Shown here in pieces: positions 31,801 through 44,945 of a stretch of 64,000 nt of DNA. The DNA comes from Proales similis (lineage: Eukaryota; Rotifera; Eurotatoria; Ploima; Proalidae). The stretch spans positions 1,054,001 to 1,118,000 of the forward strand of contig JAGVRJ010000003.1 of assembly GCA_019059635.1 (NCBI GenBank), written 5' to 3'. How positions within the stretch are numbered: the first letter of the stretch is position 1; each line of letters opens with the position of its first letter. A program made the translations under genes and the position numbers. The notes beneath the pieces were generated by a model, which was not told the DNA's origin, searched no databases, and saw nothing but the letters and a program-made list of their open reading frames with translations.

Positions 31801-34800
31801 CGCCGTTAAATTTCAAAGTCACCACTTGACTATTGATGTTGTAGTTGGTCACAAATCGATTCGAGGCCGGCAGTGGTTGCCCATCCTTGTACCAAGTGAC
31901 AGTGGGCACTGGATAGCCTTCGAGCTTGCAGCTCAGATTGGCCACATTGCTCTCTTTGAAATTCTTGTCCGCAAGCGGTACAACAAATTTGGGCGGCTTC
32001 AGAGCACCACCAGGATAATCATCCGATCGTGAAGGGTGTCGGTCAGTTGGCCGCTCCAGGTACTTGAACGCGTCAGGATTAACCATCGGAGTGGTGTCTA
32101 TTTGAGAGACTGGGTTCAGCACCAGCCTCGAAGTGGTACTGGCTGTTCCAGCCGCATTCTCAGCGATCGCTGTATAAGTTCCAGAATCGTGAACCACTGT
32201 TCCATCGATCTTGAAAGAAGCAACGCCCGTCGAGTGATCATATTTCGAACTAAATTTTTAAACCCAAATTTAGATAAACTCTTTGCCTAGAAATGGGATT
32301 CACTACAACTTACGTAAAGCGACTTGAATCCAAAAGCGGCTGATTATTGTGTAGCCAGATAATCTAGAATGAGAGAAAGATTGATTCTATTCAAGCAAGC
32401 AGCTAAGAGTGTTGAAATTACATTAGGGACAGGCTGGCCAATGATTTTGGTGAGGAAAGTCGCTGGCTGTCCTTCGTTGACTCTAAGGTCCTTTAAAGGA
32501 ATAATAACCTTTGGAGGACTCATTGGACTTTGCTGGTCGGCCCGGTCAGGACGTCCTTTGCTTGTAGGGCTCAGATATTTGAAGGCGTCAGGGCTAACAA
32601 TCGGCGTTGAATCGATTGTCGGCACATTGTCAATAATCAAATTGGCTCGACTTTGATCGCTGCCAGCCGGATTCTCTGCCGTGACCTCATACGGCGCTGA
32701 GTCATTTGGCTGGCAGTCGTCGATTTTCAGACTTGCTACGCCCGTGTTTACGTCAAAAGTAGTCGTGTAGCGGCTGGAAGCTGGCAGTGGTGCACCGTTT
32801 TTAAACCAATGAACCTGAATTATTTGAGTAATGGATCACAGGCATCAATGCAGAGGGCGCAAGTGAAAATTACCGCTGGCAACGGAGTGCCGGCTACCTT
32901 GCAAGCAAGCCGAGCGGGTCTGCCCTCTGGCACATGGGTGTTTGAGAGAGGTACGACAATACGTGCGGGAAGCATTGACAACGGCTGTTCGTTGGGCATC
33001 GGAGAGCGAGGCGAAGGGCTGAATATGGGCTTGTTTTCAATTCCAGCTTCGCTCTCAACATCGAGACGTGCCTGAGTTCGGTCAGCTCCGGCCTTGTTCT
33101 CAGCGACCACCATAAATACGCCAGTGTCGTTCAGGAGCGCATTGCTTATCTTGAGTCTCGCAACGCCTGTGTTTATGTCGTACTCGGTGGAGAAGCGAGA
33201 AGAGGCGGGCAGTGGTTGTCCGTCTTTGAACCAACTCACCTTTAAAACGATTGGATCTCGATCAATTCAAATTGAAAGCAAATTTATTAAAGCGAATTGG
33301 CTCACCATCGGCTTCGGATAGCCGTCTATTTTGCAAGCCATTTGAACTGGCTCGCCCTCGAGTTGACGGACATTTTGAAGGCCATGAATGACGCGCGGAG
33401 GCTTGGCTCTGTTCAATGGCACGTCGTCGTCTGTCTGCGAGTCCGACTCGTAGCGGCCGTGCTTCTGTGGTCGATTCAAATATTTGAAAGCGTCCGGATT
33501 TGTGATGGGCGCAGTGTCAATTCCACCCGACTCTCGAACGAAAATCTGGGCCGTAGTGTAAGCTTTTCCGGCCGGATTCTCCGCCACTGCGGTATAACTG
33601 CCGCAGTCTGTTTGAAGGCTTCCGGTTACTGTGAGCGTGGCTACTCCGGTCGGGATTATGTAATCAGTGTTAAATCGAAGACTGGCCGGCAAGTTCTGGC
33701 CGTCCTTGAGCCAGTGAATCTGGAGTGAATTTGAAAATTCAGCTTCTGGTTGCTGCGAGATCATCGCTGATTCAAACTTACCGTCGGTTTGGGGCTGCCT
33801 TGTACTTGGCATTGAAGCTTGATTGTTTCGCCCTCGTGAATTTTCGAGTTGGGCGGCAAACCGACCACGAAATTAGGAGGCATAAGTTGCTCCGCCTGCT
33901 CAGGTCGGGCGGATGCCTGCGGTTGAGCAAGGTGCCGCAAGCTATCCGGCTCGATTACGGGTCGTGTGTCGATCACCGGTGCCTTGTTAACGTAAACCAC
34001 GCCGCCGCTTTCTGCTCTTCCGTGCGGGTTTTCTACGCGAATTTTAAAGGCGCCTGAATCATAGACATTTGAATCATCAATTCGGATGCTGGCAACCCCA
34101 TTCGCAGGGTTGAAGCTCATTTTAGCTCTGGACGAGGCCGCCATTGGCTGATCGTCTTTCAAGTAAGTGATCTACATTCACAATTAGAGATGAGATTTTT
34201 TCTTTCCGCAGCAATTCACAAATCATTCACCTGTGGGATTTCCGGGCTGTCAATCATGCAGCTGAGGAGAATAACTCCTCCTTCGTTGACGGTCAGCTCT
34301 GGCTGCATGTGTTTTACAATTCGAGGTGGCCGTGGAGGCTCAGCTGGCCTGATGACTGGCTGTCGAACTTGCGGCAGGCCGACTTGCACTCGAGAAGAGC
34401 AGTTGTCGCCGCCGTAAACATTCTGAACGACCAGCGTGTAAACGCCAGAGTCGTCAGGCTTTGCCTCTTTGATTCGAAGACTGCAAAGCATCTTTCCTTC
34501 TTCCAGGTGAGCGTTGTGTCTGCCGGACATGATCAGAGGCGCGTTGTTCTTGTACCAGGATGCAGTGGGCATCGGGTAGCCAGAAATCAGCGCCTTCAAC
34601 ACAATTGTGTCCGCCTCGTTGACTTGCTCATCTCGAAGCGGCCGCACAATACGAGCCGGCTGTGCAGACATTACTGGCTCACTGATGCTAGGCTGACGAG
34701 AGACCTTGAATGAGAGCATTTAAAAACTCAAACGAAGCCAAACTAGAAACTAGCCAAACTTACTGGCTCGAACACATCGTCGGAAGGCACAGACACCCTA

Positions 34801-37800
34801 GGTTTCCACGGTACCGGTGCCGGCTGAGTTGCCTGTGATGATCGGTTCATTCTATCCATCCAGTCGTCGTTCGCCTTGGCTGTGGTTTCGAATTTTTTTA
34901 ACCAAGACGGCCAAAGCGAAGAGTTGTGCCAAAGAGCTTACGTGGAGGCGGTGTAAGTTTAGCGCTGGTAGTTGCCTCTCCGAGTTCGTTGCTCGCTCGG
35001 CAAGTGTAAATGCCGGCATCTTCGTCTAGGACAGTGCCGATCTCTAGACGAGCAGTGCCAGTTCGCTCATCAAACGAGCTCTTGAGTCTGAACGGGTTTT
35101 TGATTTCGTCGTTGCCCTTGAACCATTGAATATTGAGAGGAGAGCCATTGAACCGACATTCAAAAACTGCTCGGCCTCCTTCCACCAAATACGCGTCCTT
35201 TAGTGGTTGAACGACCTGAGGTGCTCCAGTAGCCGCTTGTTTGGGCTGTTCAACTTCTGGATACTTTCGATAAGCTCGCACAATCTCGACAGGTTTGGGC
35301 GATTGTCGGGCTTCGTTATCTTCGACCCGAGTGGACGCGATAGGACCGAGTTTGATGGGTGCTGCTTTGCCCGAGTCACTCAGAGTTCTTGTGCTGACTA
35401 CTTTGCGCACGGGCTCGATCGGTCGCTCTTGTACAAGAACGTTCGCATGTGATGACTCACTTCCAGCCGGGTTAGTGGCCACACAAGTGTAATTTCCGCT
35501 ATCCGGAGCGAAACTTTCAGTAATTCTCAATGTTGCCAAACCGCTCAGGCGATCAAGACTGATTTGGTAGTCGGGCGATGACTGAATGGGACGGCCGTCT
35601 TTCAGCCAGCTGACTTGAGTGTCAGGAGTCATTTTAATGGCACATTGAAGTGTGACCGGTCGGCCGGCGTCAGTTGTTTGATTCGTCAGGGGACGAAGGA
35701 AGCTTGGCCGTTGCAGCGGAGCAATTGAGATGGGCTGAGAGAGACTGTTGGCCCTCGGCTGCGAGGGCATCATTTGCACTGTGTCTTGCACCGGACGCAC
35801 CTGCACAACGGTTAGACCAGATCGAGTAAAAGCCAGAAAAGAGCCTGCCTCGGTGCGCGAGAAGAAACTCTGCTTTTTGTTGTCGATCTCGACCATTCGC
35901 GGCTGATGCAAACTGTACGATTCGCTCACCTCGAAGTGTGTTCGACGTCGCACAGGACTATCACTCTGAGACCTGGGGCTGCCAGATTTTTCGTGACGAG
36001 GCTCTTTAAGAAAAGGGTTGTTTAGCTCGGCAGCTCAATTTGGAGGAGCAGTGTTGGGAGAAAAAATGTAAAACTGCGGGGAAAATGGAAACCTTCTACA
36101 ATCAGGCGGCATTGCGTTTCCAAAGTGCCAGAGGGTGTGCTGACTTGAGCTTTGTAAAGACCTGAGTCTTCAGCGAACAGCTCGGGTACGACAAGCGTGT
36201 GCAAACGATCTACATTGCTAATGACGTGGTCGGGCGAGTTGCGCAGAAGCATGCCATCTTTGTACCAGGCAACGTGGCCAGGCCCATTAAGCTCTAGTTG
36301 CAGTGTGAGCCGATCATGCTCGCGCTTGCGCAGAACGGCCGGCAAGCGTTGCACAAGCGAGTCGTGCAAGTCGCTCGCTGGCCGAGTCTGAAAGCGGGTG
36401 ACGCTCTCTGTACTAAAAGCAGGTCTACTCTGCACTGGGTTGAAAAGTTCCACGTGCTGTTCGTATGAACGAGAGCGATTCTGCTCTACAGGTCTCTGAC
36501 CGATCGAGTAGACACTTGAATTCATTTGCATGGTGCTCTTCATGCGGCTGGTATCTACGGGACGTGGCAAACCTAGCCGGACAGCATTCAGATCAACTTG
36601 GGTCTCTTCTATTCACTGCAAAACTGCACACGGCAAGACCATTCCAAAAGGTTCAATAAAGCGTCAAAGCGCATGCAATCAATTGAACCACTCTCGAACA
36701 CTAACCTTGAACGTGAACGGTGCCGCTGCTCGAGCAAGAGCCGAGAGCGTTGCGCGCAACGCAAGTATACTTTCCAGAGTCTTTGAAGCTGACCCGGCGG
36801 ATGATTAGAGTCGCGAGGCCACTGCTCTGTTCAAACGAGACAATGATCTCGTCGTTGGCTTCAAGCTCTTTGCCTTCTCGGTACCATTTGACGTTCGGCT
36901 CTGGCTTGCCTGAGAGCGGATTAGCATAAGCGTTGGCAGAAAAAAAATCAATTGCAACGTTTGTTGAAATAATCTTACCGCTTAGCACACACTCGAGCCT
37001 GCACATGTGGCCCTCAGTGACGCTGACGTTCTTGAGCGGCACGTCGACCGTGGGCGGTGCTTTCAAGTCGATGGTCATCTCCATGGCGGGCAGACGACGC
37101 TCGACGCGTCGTTCAATATGCTCGTCGACAAGTGAGCTTGCGTATGAGCCGCCTCCGTAGCGAGCTGATTCGTTATAATCTGAAATGAAATCGCTTAGGC
37201 ACGAGTCTCGTTCCATGGTAAACGATGCTTCATGATGGTGTCCAAAATGGCGCGTCGGAAGCCGTATACGTTTGTATGATGGCAAACTCGAATCACGATG
37301 CCGCTTACCACATTGCTCCGATAAGTTAGAAGCGTCGATGACCAGCTCGACCGGCTTGAAGCCAGTCGGCCGGCACGTTTCTCTGAAATAGCTCGCGTGC
37401 CTCTCGTTTCTCCAGTCATAGTGCTCTCGGCTGCGCTTGTAAACTCTACACATTTCCTCTTCAGTGTCGGTGAGCTCGAAATCACTCAGGCGACTGCGAA
37501 AGAAGCGCCGACACGGTGGCAAGCTGCCTGAGCGGTAGCTCCGATGCAGAATCAGATTTACCGGCTCGAAGCCGTAACGCATGCAGCACTCGTCGCCGAT
37601 CTCTTTGACGTAGGTGCTGCTACTCAAATGACCGTGATTGCTGTTGCGGCGGTTGATTATCAGCTCGACAGGCTCACACTTGCGTCGGATATCGCGTATG
37701 ATTGTCGTGGAAAAGTCCGACTGGGGCGCAAGAGAGGCGCCAGTCATTCCACCGCAGACCATACTCTGCTGGCTGTATGAGTAGGATGTGCTGCGAGTCA

Positions 37801-40800
37801 TTCCGTTCTGTGACATGGACATTTGCTCCGAAACGAACGGTGCCAGTTCGCTTCGACGCGTGTCAAGCAGATCAGTGCCCATCCACTGGCAAGCTTCGTC
37901 ACGAAAGCTTTTCGCCATCTGGCTGATCGAGCTTCGCCTCGACTCATTCTCCACTCTGATGTCAGTTTGCTTCTTCTCCAGCATGCCGCTCTCCTCGTGT
38001 CTATCTTCCACGTGCGTCACTGACAACTGTTGACCCTCAAGTCTGATGTCGGCGCTGCATGTCGCCGATCCATGCTGATTTTCGGCCACAATTGTGTACT
38101 GGCCGACGTTTTTCTCTTCGAATTCGTCGATTACGAACGAGTAAGTGTCGCCGGCCATCACACAACGGCAGTTTTCGATTTGTGGCTGTTCGTCATTGAA
38201 GAACCACTTGATCTTTAAGTTGGAGTTGAGCATAGGCCAGCTTGAACAAGCTGATTAGGGCTTACTTTTGGCTTGGGTGAGCCTAGGATGACAGCCTCTA
38301 GCCGGACTGTCTCGCCAAGGCTTACACGAGCATCGCTGAACATTTTTTTGAACACGGGCGCCTTGGAGGCGTCAGATGATCGGCTAACGCGTTCCATATG
38401 CACGCTTTGCACGTCAGTGCCGTCGTTGGTTGTTCGACTGACGTTCAGGCGGCTGTAGGATTTGGCCTCGCCGTCTTGGTTGCTCGCAGTTACCATGTAG
38501 ACGCCCGAGTCCTCGGTGACCGTTTCCCTTATGACAAGGTAATCGTCGTCGCCTTGTCTCGCCATCTAATCAAGCACAAGTCGCCAAATTCGGGGTTAGA
38601 ATGCGAACAAAGAGCAGCTACAAACAAAACCAAACGACTAGATCTAGAACCAGTCGAAAGCAAAAAGCAAATGAAAGTCAATTCTCGTCGCTAGAGGAAT
38701 TTCAATTGACTCTAAATGAAAAGGATAAACGGCAGCTACGGGCAAGTCGAAGACTTTTGCCATGCGGCCACAGCATCTTGCCCCTCTGCTCGCACCCACA
38801 CACACGCACGCGTCTAAGTCTAAGCGTGCCAACTAAAAATCAGATGAAAAGAAAACTCTAGATCGGAAACACTGGCTACGAACGAACCTTGACGCGCGAC
38901 GAGGCTTGTAACTCGACGCCGTCCTTGAACCACTTGATAACGGGCTGAGGAAGGCCGACCGCACAGCACTTGAGACACACGTCATGTCCTTCGCTCGTCT
39001 CCAAATCGCTGAGCAGTTTTATGAAGCTCGGAGCGTTTGGCTCAACGCTAGAGAGCACGTTGATTCGGCATAGGCTTTCCGCCTGGCCGTATTCATTTCG
39101 AGCGACCGCGCGATACTCGCCTGAGTCGGACGCCACACAATTCGTCAGAGTCAAACAGTGTCGCCTCTCACTTCTGGTGATAGAATGCCGCTGGCCGAGC
39201 TGCAGCTCTACATTGTTCTGTAGCCAGGTTACCTAAGCAAACGTTTAAGCTCTTTATTTTGCTGAGCTCTTTTCGATCGTATTGTACCTCTGGCTGGGGC
39301 TCGCCCTCAACAAACAATTCGAGTTGCACGCTCTCGCCATGGCGCGCTTGTACGTTCTTTAGATTGCGCAGAATTGTGGGCGCCTTCGAGTGGTTTGAGC
39401 GTCTGCAGAATTTATTATTAGCAATGCGATCAGATCTAATTGGCGAATAATAATGCGCTTACTCTTTTACAAACAGCTGCATGGAAGAGCTCGCTTGACC
39501 GAGCGAGTTGCGTATAACCACCGTGTAGAGGCCAGAATCGACCGGCGCTGCCTCGCCCAGATCTAATGATGTGCTATCCACGTCGACTCGGATCTGCAAA
39601 AGGAGAGAGAGAGAGATAGAGCGCGTTTAGATGAATAGAGAACGTTTAGTAATAAGCTGTTTCGTAATGCAGATCTCTCGTTTGGCAAAAAGCGTTGAGG
39701 AACGAACGAGCAACAAAGCGAGAGTGCGCGGGCGGGTTGGTGAGCAGGCGGCCACCGCTTTGGTTGCTTCGTTGGTTGTTTGGCTTATGCCAAAGATCTG
39801 AAAGCGAAATCGAACGCTTTCATCTGAAATTAGGGCGGGCCAATTAGCCAGAATGCATTCAAAACAATGCAGACGATTGGCGCCCTGTCTGTGCATAACA
39901 AGCCGATTGCAACCACGATTGGACGCATCGTGTGAATAAATTAACGCGTTCTTGGAGCGGCAGTCAGTCAGATGTGCCAAATAAGGAGTTGCAGCTGGCA
40001 TATCAATTGCATTCCATATTTTCATGCATCCAGCTCGAGTGGAGCAGATCGCAGATTGCTTACCTTAAACTCTTTATTCAAGCCCATCAGATCCAGATCG
40101 ACGACTTGATTGTCGCGCAGCCAGATCACTTCGACTTTTGGATAGGCCGAGTAGCGGCAAGTTATGCTAATTGGCTCCTTTTCTTTGACTGTAAGTGAAA
40201 AAGGCAAATGCTCTTCAATCACTGGCGCTTTGTTTAGTTCGCTTGTCAGGCTTTTGTTGATCGGCCCTTGAAACGCGTTTTTATAAACCAAATGAGTCAA
40301 GTTCGAGATTGGCTCACTTACTTCTGACCAATACGTCACAGCTGCAGTCGGCCTGCCCGTACTCGTTGACAGCTCGGCACATATAACTGCCAGTGTGCAG
40401 CTCGGGCTGAACGTTGACCAAATTCAGCTGACGCACGTTCATGAACTTGCTCGATCGCAGACTGGAGCGAAGTGCTTCGTCTTTCAGCTCATCAATCGGC
40501 GTGTCATCTTTGAACCAAGTGATGACCGGCTCTGGGTCTCCTGAAATGATGCATTCGAGGGTGAAGTTGGTGCCAGAGTTCAATTGAACTGACTCGAGTC
40601 CACTCTCAATGTTTGGTTCAACTCCTTGAGTTCGCATTCGCTCTAAAAATCGATTTTTTTTGTAATGTATTAAGTTTGACTGGGCGAGTCGCTGGCTGAC
40701 CTTTGACTTGAAGATAGGCGCTTGTTTCAGCTGAGCCGTACTCGTTTCTAACACGACAAGAGTATTGAGAGTTGTTGTCGGTGTTCGTGTTCACCGACTT

Positions 40801-43800
40801 CAATGTCAGACGCATTCGGCCAGTACTTTGATCGTTGCTTATCTCATAGCTGCTGTGGTCGTCGATTGTCTGATTGTTCTTGAGCCACTCGATCTCCAAA
40901 GGTCGAGTGCCAGTTGCCACACATTCAAACACGTGCTTTCCGCCTGGGAAAGCGATCGCGTTCTCAAGACGCCGTTCGAAATCAGCGCCCACTCCGAGCG
41001 GTGCCGACTCAAGATACAACTGCGATCGGCGTCGTTTCTGCTCGCCAATCTCTTCCTTGGTCTCTTCCACTTGAGCTTTGAGCTCAACCAATTTTTTGCC
41101 CAAGTCGACGTGTTTGGTCACAATGTGTTTCATGCAGGCCGATGCTTGCGGCTCGCCTTGAAAACGCGCTTGAAGGAAAAGAAAGCCAATTGAGCTGGAA
41201 TTTGGATTTACCGTAAAGCTGGACTGCAAGCTCAGTCAGATGCCTCAGTTTGGTCTCGGTGAGGCGCTTTATCTCCGCGATGCACTCTTCTACTCGTTGA
41301 ATGAGCGTGTCGACAATGCTCAAGTCAAGCTGTTGTTCGTCACGAATGAGAACTCTGCTCGATATCGATTTATAGACCTGGGTGTGTTGGTCGATGGTCT
41401 GCTCGAACTCGTCACGCAGTTTGATGAACTTCTTGGCGTCAGCCAGTCGATCTCGATACTCTTTGACGCTGACGTGAAGTTCGGCAAATTTCTTGTCTAT
41501 TTGTTCGACCGCTTCCCGCAGCTCTCGTAGCTGAGTCTCGTTTCGAGACTCGATCAGCATCGTGTCCACGTTCATTTTCCATCTGGTGATGTTGTCTGTG
41601 CAGATCTGCATTCGGGCAGAGTTGAGTCAAATTTCATCTTATGGGTCTCGGTGGTGACAACTTACGCTCAGATTGTGTGTGATCTCGCTGAAATTGTGCA
41701 CATCCAACTGAACCCTCTCGAACGAGTGGCCCAGCTGAGTAGAGCGTTCTCTAACTTCCGAATGCAAGAGCTCCAGATCGCGGAATATTTGATTCTTTTC
41801 GACCAGGAGCTGACACGAGTCGAGTTTGAGCTTCAATGCTCTTTCCCTATCTTCCCATGCGCGCTCCCAGCTCCGACGACGCTCGTCAGCAATGAGCAGA
41901 ACTTGACGAACTGCGTCTGTAGCGTCCGCTTCAGCGCCTTGTTGTCGAACGCGAGTAACGATCTCGTCGCCTTCAGAGCTCGTAAAGTTGATCAATTTCA
42001 TTATGCTCTCTCGCTCGTACAAATGCTCCTTGAGCATTCCGTCGGCTCGATTCAATTCGCTTGGCAGCGGAGTTTGCTCATATTTCTTCTGGGTCTCGCT
42101 GATTATCTCGTCCAACTTGAAATGAGTTGATCTTCAAAAAGTATCGAACAAATGCATTCAACGAACGCTCACCTTGTGATAGCTGTTGAAAAACCTGATG
42201 GCCATCTGAAGCAGAATCCTGTACTCGTTCACTCGAGCCAGAAATCTCTGCTTCAGTTTGGTCAGTTCGTCGATCAGCGCCGTCTTTTGATGATGCGAGT
42301 CTCCGCTCAGACACAATATCTCTGCCTGAGTGATGTGCTCCTCCAGTTGACTGGCGAGCTCCTTTTGTTTTCATTGAAATCAGAATCCCGAACGATTGCT
42401 CATTCCAATTGGCACTTGCCTTAACTGTGGGCATGAACTCTTCTAGACGACGCTCGTAAGCGCGCGCCATTTCCTCCGACGATCCAAACTCGCCTGTGCA
42501 TTTGGGAAAGAAATCGTGCTCGCACTGCATGCAGCGCTGAATAAGCCTGCGCGAGCTGGAGACAAGCTGGTGCCATTCTTGGCCAGCTCGACGCCTGTCG
42601 TTCATCTCCTCGCGCCAAATGTGAAGCTCTCGCCTCACTCGCTCGTTCATGTTTATTGCTTCGGACAAGAGCATTTCAATGTCACTCGTCACATGAGTGG
42701 TGTTGAGTCGTAGCACCTCCGCGTCACTCTGTCTTCAATCAGTTCGGTTCTGTCTCGTTTTCACTGAGAGCCAACTCACCTTTTTTAAAAGCTGCACCCC
42801 GGAATGGCCTCGTTCGAGCAGCTCGTTGTAGGTACGTTCGAATATGCTCAGCTTCTGGTCGACATGCTGCTCGAATATGGACTGCGTATGGAGCGTCGAG
42901 TCGACGTGAGTGCGCACAAGCTCGTGAATGTCTAGCGATTGCTGTCGCAGGCGGTTAATGGTCTTGATGAACTCGAGATAGTCGGACGAGAACGCAATGC
43001 GCTCTTCGACCGTCTTGGTCAGCTTTCGCCACTTTTGCTCAATCGAGTGCAGCTGTTCGCGAATCTGCTCGGTCAACTGCTCGTCCTGAATCAGACGTTC
43101 GCCGATCTCGACTACGCGCTGAAGTTTCTTGTGCATTTCCTTTGTGCCTCACTGATTAGGAGGCGAATGAGAAGACTTATGAGACAAGTCAGTTCAACCT
43201 TCAAGTCCGACTTCATCTGCTGATGATTATCCACATAGTCCGATACGTAGCTCACGTCCAAGCCCATGTCTCGATGCTGTGCCAAAAACGACTCGCCCAC
43301 ATTGGTGAGCCAAGAGAGCAGCTTCCATTCGAGCGGTTGATCAACTTGCTCGACTGATCGTAAAACCAAAACGGCTACTTACTTGACTCTGTTGTTGCTC
43401 AAACGTGCGCAGTTCGTGTGTGTGTCGACTCTCTTCGGTTCGTCGATGCGACTTTTCCTCATTGCTCTGGTCAAATCAAGTTAGCATGAATGCTGTCAGC
43501 GCACAAACGCCGAACTGAGGCCAACTGTACTCACAATTTTGTTCTGCAGCTCTTCAACTTGTTCGTGGAACTCGTAGACTTTTTTGATCACATGCTCGGC
43601 CTGGAATTGATCGTCGCTAAACTTCTCGATGAGTATTCTGCCCTCGCGCAGACTAGGTGCCGTAATCTGAACGAGCTGGCTGCTTAGCTCGGCTGTTTTC
43701 GATCGATCTTCTTCGCTGCGCATTTCGTTCTCAATTTGCACGAGACGCTGGGCGGCCTCTTCGGTTTGCTTGTAGAAAGAGACCACCATGGCCAGCAGGC

Positions 43801-44905
43801 GTCTCCTCTGGTCTAGTTTGATCACAAACTTTTCCCACTGCTCGAGCAGAGTGTGCGCAGCCTGATGAGCGTCGTCCGCTCTCTCCAGTCCAGTATGAAT
43901 GAACTGATCTGCACTGCGTAGACACTTCATTACGCTGTCGTGGATTGGCTGAAGACAAGAGAAAGCGTTGTTGATCTACTTGACAGAAACAGAAGCAGAC
44001 TCGAATTACCCGATAGTGAAGCTGCTCGAAGTCGCGATGCTGCGCTTGAAGTTCAATTGCTTCCGCATAGGTCGAGCCCAGCTTAGAGTCGGACAGATAT
44101 TTCTCTCCAACCAATCTCAGCCATTCGTCGGTCTAAACAAGATTGAACGTTGAATAAGGAGTCGACTTGTCGACGGCTCAACACTGACCTTGCGAATATC
44201 ATCGTGCAGACTACAGATCTGGATGCATTGCTCGAGCTTGCTGCGTCTTTGGCTCCAAAGCTCTTCGAGCTTATCTCGCCGCGCGTTAAGCCCTTCAAGC
44301 AGCTGCTCGATCGAGTGGCAAGCGGACGAGGTCGCATGTTGACTGGTTGTGTCCATGCACAGACTCAACTCTCTCAGACGCCTGAGCAACTCCTTGCCGA
44401 CTTCGTAGGTCAACAGAGAGCTCTGAAGAATTTCTTTTTTATTCTTCTGATGCTGATCAATGAGGGAGTAGCCTTGGTCAGTGCTGGTCACTTCGCTCTC
44501 CATCATTTGATTGAATTCGCTCGCTGCCTCGTTCATTTTGTCGTTAAACTTTTCAAATTAAATTCAGACTCGTTCGGACAATAGTTCGGAGACTCGATTT
44601 TTACATTTTTAACAAGCTGATGAAACTCAATCGACTGTTCGAGTAGAAGCTGTCTCAATTCAAACTGGCGTTCTACTTCACTCCAGAGCGATTGAGGGTC
44701 AGTCGGAATTTTGTCTTGGTCAAGAAGTTCGTTTATCAAGCTTTTCTTTGACTTGAATTTCGCCCAGAAATTAATTTATCACAACGGACTCATTGGTCAG
44801 TTCTTATCGCCCTACCATCAGCTTGGCTGTGAGCTCTTGGTGCAGCTGTAAGAGAGCTCGTGCCTCTTGCAGATCAGCGCCTACATTCATCAGCTGAGGC
44901 TCCAT
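25859..44905 (-). CDS. Kettin-like giant Ig protein with N-terminal spectrin-like repeats
   Basis: Giant Z-disc/I-band protein expected to bind actin and tether thin filaments. Approximate exons: 44905-44816, 44751-44605, 44548-44189, 44132-44010, 43948-43535, 43466-43383, 43353-43199, 43139-42780, 42728-42420, 42361-42173, 42116-41666, 41610-41212, 41156-40701, 40642-40322, 40266-40064, 39593-39463, 39402-39288, 39232-38888, 38565-38266, 38214-36978, 36909-36706, 36573-36093, 36003-34942, 34886-34767, 34705-34229, 34171-33782, 33719-33306, 33239-32874, 32814-32422, 32363-32314, 32255-30725, 30652-30260, 30136-29741, 29682-27619, 27552-26295, 26236-26085, 26023-25859. About 5,370 residues: roughly 1,000 residues of spectrin-like helices, then about 31 Ig domains. 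From about 34 kb down the Igs are joined by linkers of about 35 residues with IDETPYVNPDSF-type motifs, the kettin hallmark (family knowledge). The ATG at 44905 has a good context (AAAACATGG), but the frame stays open about 40 bases further upstream to a possible acceptor near 44946, so an upstream first exon is possible. The symbol is left empty because orthology to sls/ketn-1 is inferred from architecture. Confidence 0.85.
27553..27618 (-). other. Stop-free intron of 3n length inside a kettin Ig domain
   Basis: The donor (CATCAAT|GTAAGA) and acceptor (CTCTCTTGAAAAG|G) are clear and the flanking frames make a normal Ig. The intron is 66 bp with no stop, so retention would add 22 mostly hydrophobic residues inside one Ig domain. 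Two other introns of this gene, at about 36910-36977 and 30137-30259, are also read through without a stop or frameshift. Confidence 0.6.
36706..38214 (-). other. Inter-Ig segment with three (E/K)PV(E/N)L motif repeats
   Basis: The exon at 38214-36978 encodes the end of one Ig, about 300 residues of low-complexity sequence rich in Ser, Arg, His and Tyr, and the start of the next Ig, which finishes in 36909-36706. Inside the low-complexity part a short motif occurs three times: CEPVELIINRR, GFEPVNLILHR and GFKPVELVIDA. The second and third copies are followed by a matching Ser-Leu-Pro-(Pro/Ser) plus basic/aromatic tail, so they look like tandem repeats of a 60-100 residue unit. I recognise no named domain. 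It is probably a short linear binding motif. Confidence 0.6.
41212..44905 (-). other. Spectrin-like helical region of the kettin-like protein
   Basis: The first twelve exons encode about 1,030 residues with no Ig fold. They are rich in Glu, Gln, Arg, Leu and His in heptad-like patterns, with tryptophans spaced as in spectrin helix A (for example the WLTNVGESFLAQH and WEKFVIKLDQRRR segments). The length fits about nine repeats of roughly 106 residues. Most introns here are phase 0, whereas many in the following Ig region are phase 1, which fits a region of separate origin joined to the Ig array. A coiled coil at the start of the exon at 41156 (LVELKAQVEETKEEI) leads into the first Ig. The spectrin call is by eye; a generic coiled-coil rod is the alternative. 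Confidence 0.7.
42362..42419 (-). other. GC-AG intron in the kettin-like gene
   Basis: The exon ending at 42420 is followed by AAG|GCAAGT, the strong consensus of GC-AG introns, instead of GT. The next exon, from 42361, begins after AAAACAAAAG and continues the spectrin-like frame without a break (phase 0 on both sides). No GT donor nearby keeps both exons in frame. Confidence 0.65.
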
Positions 44906-44945
44906 GTTTTCAATTCGAATTTTGTGCCGATTATCAGCGGCCTTA

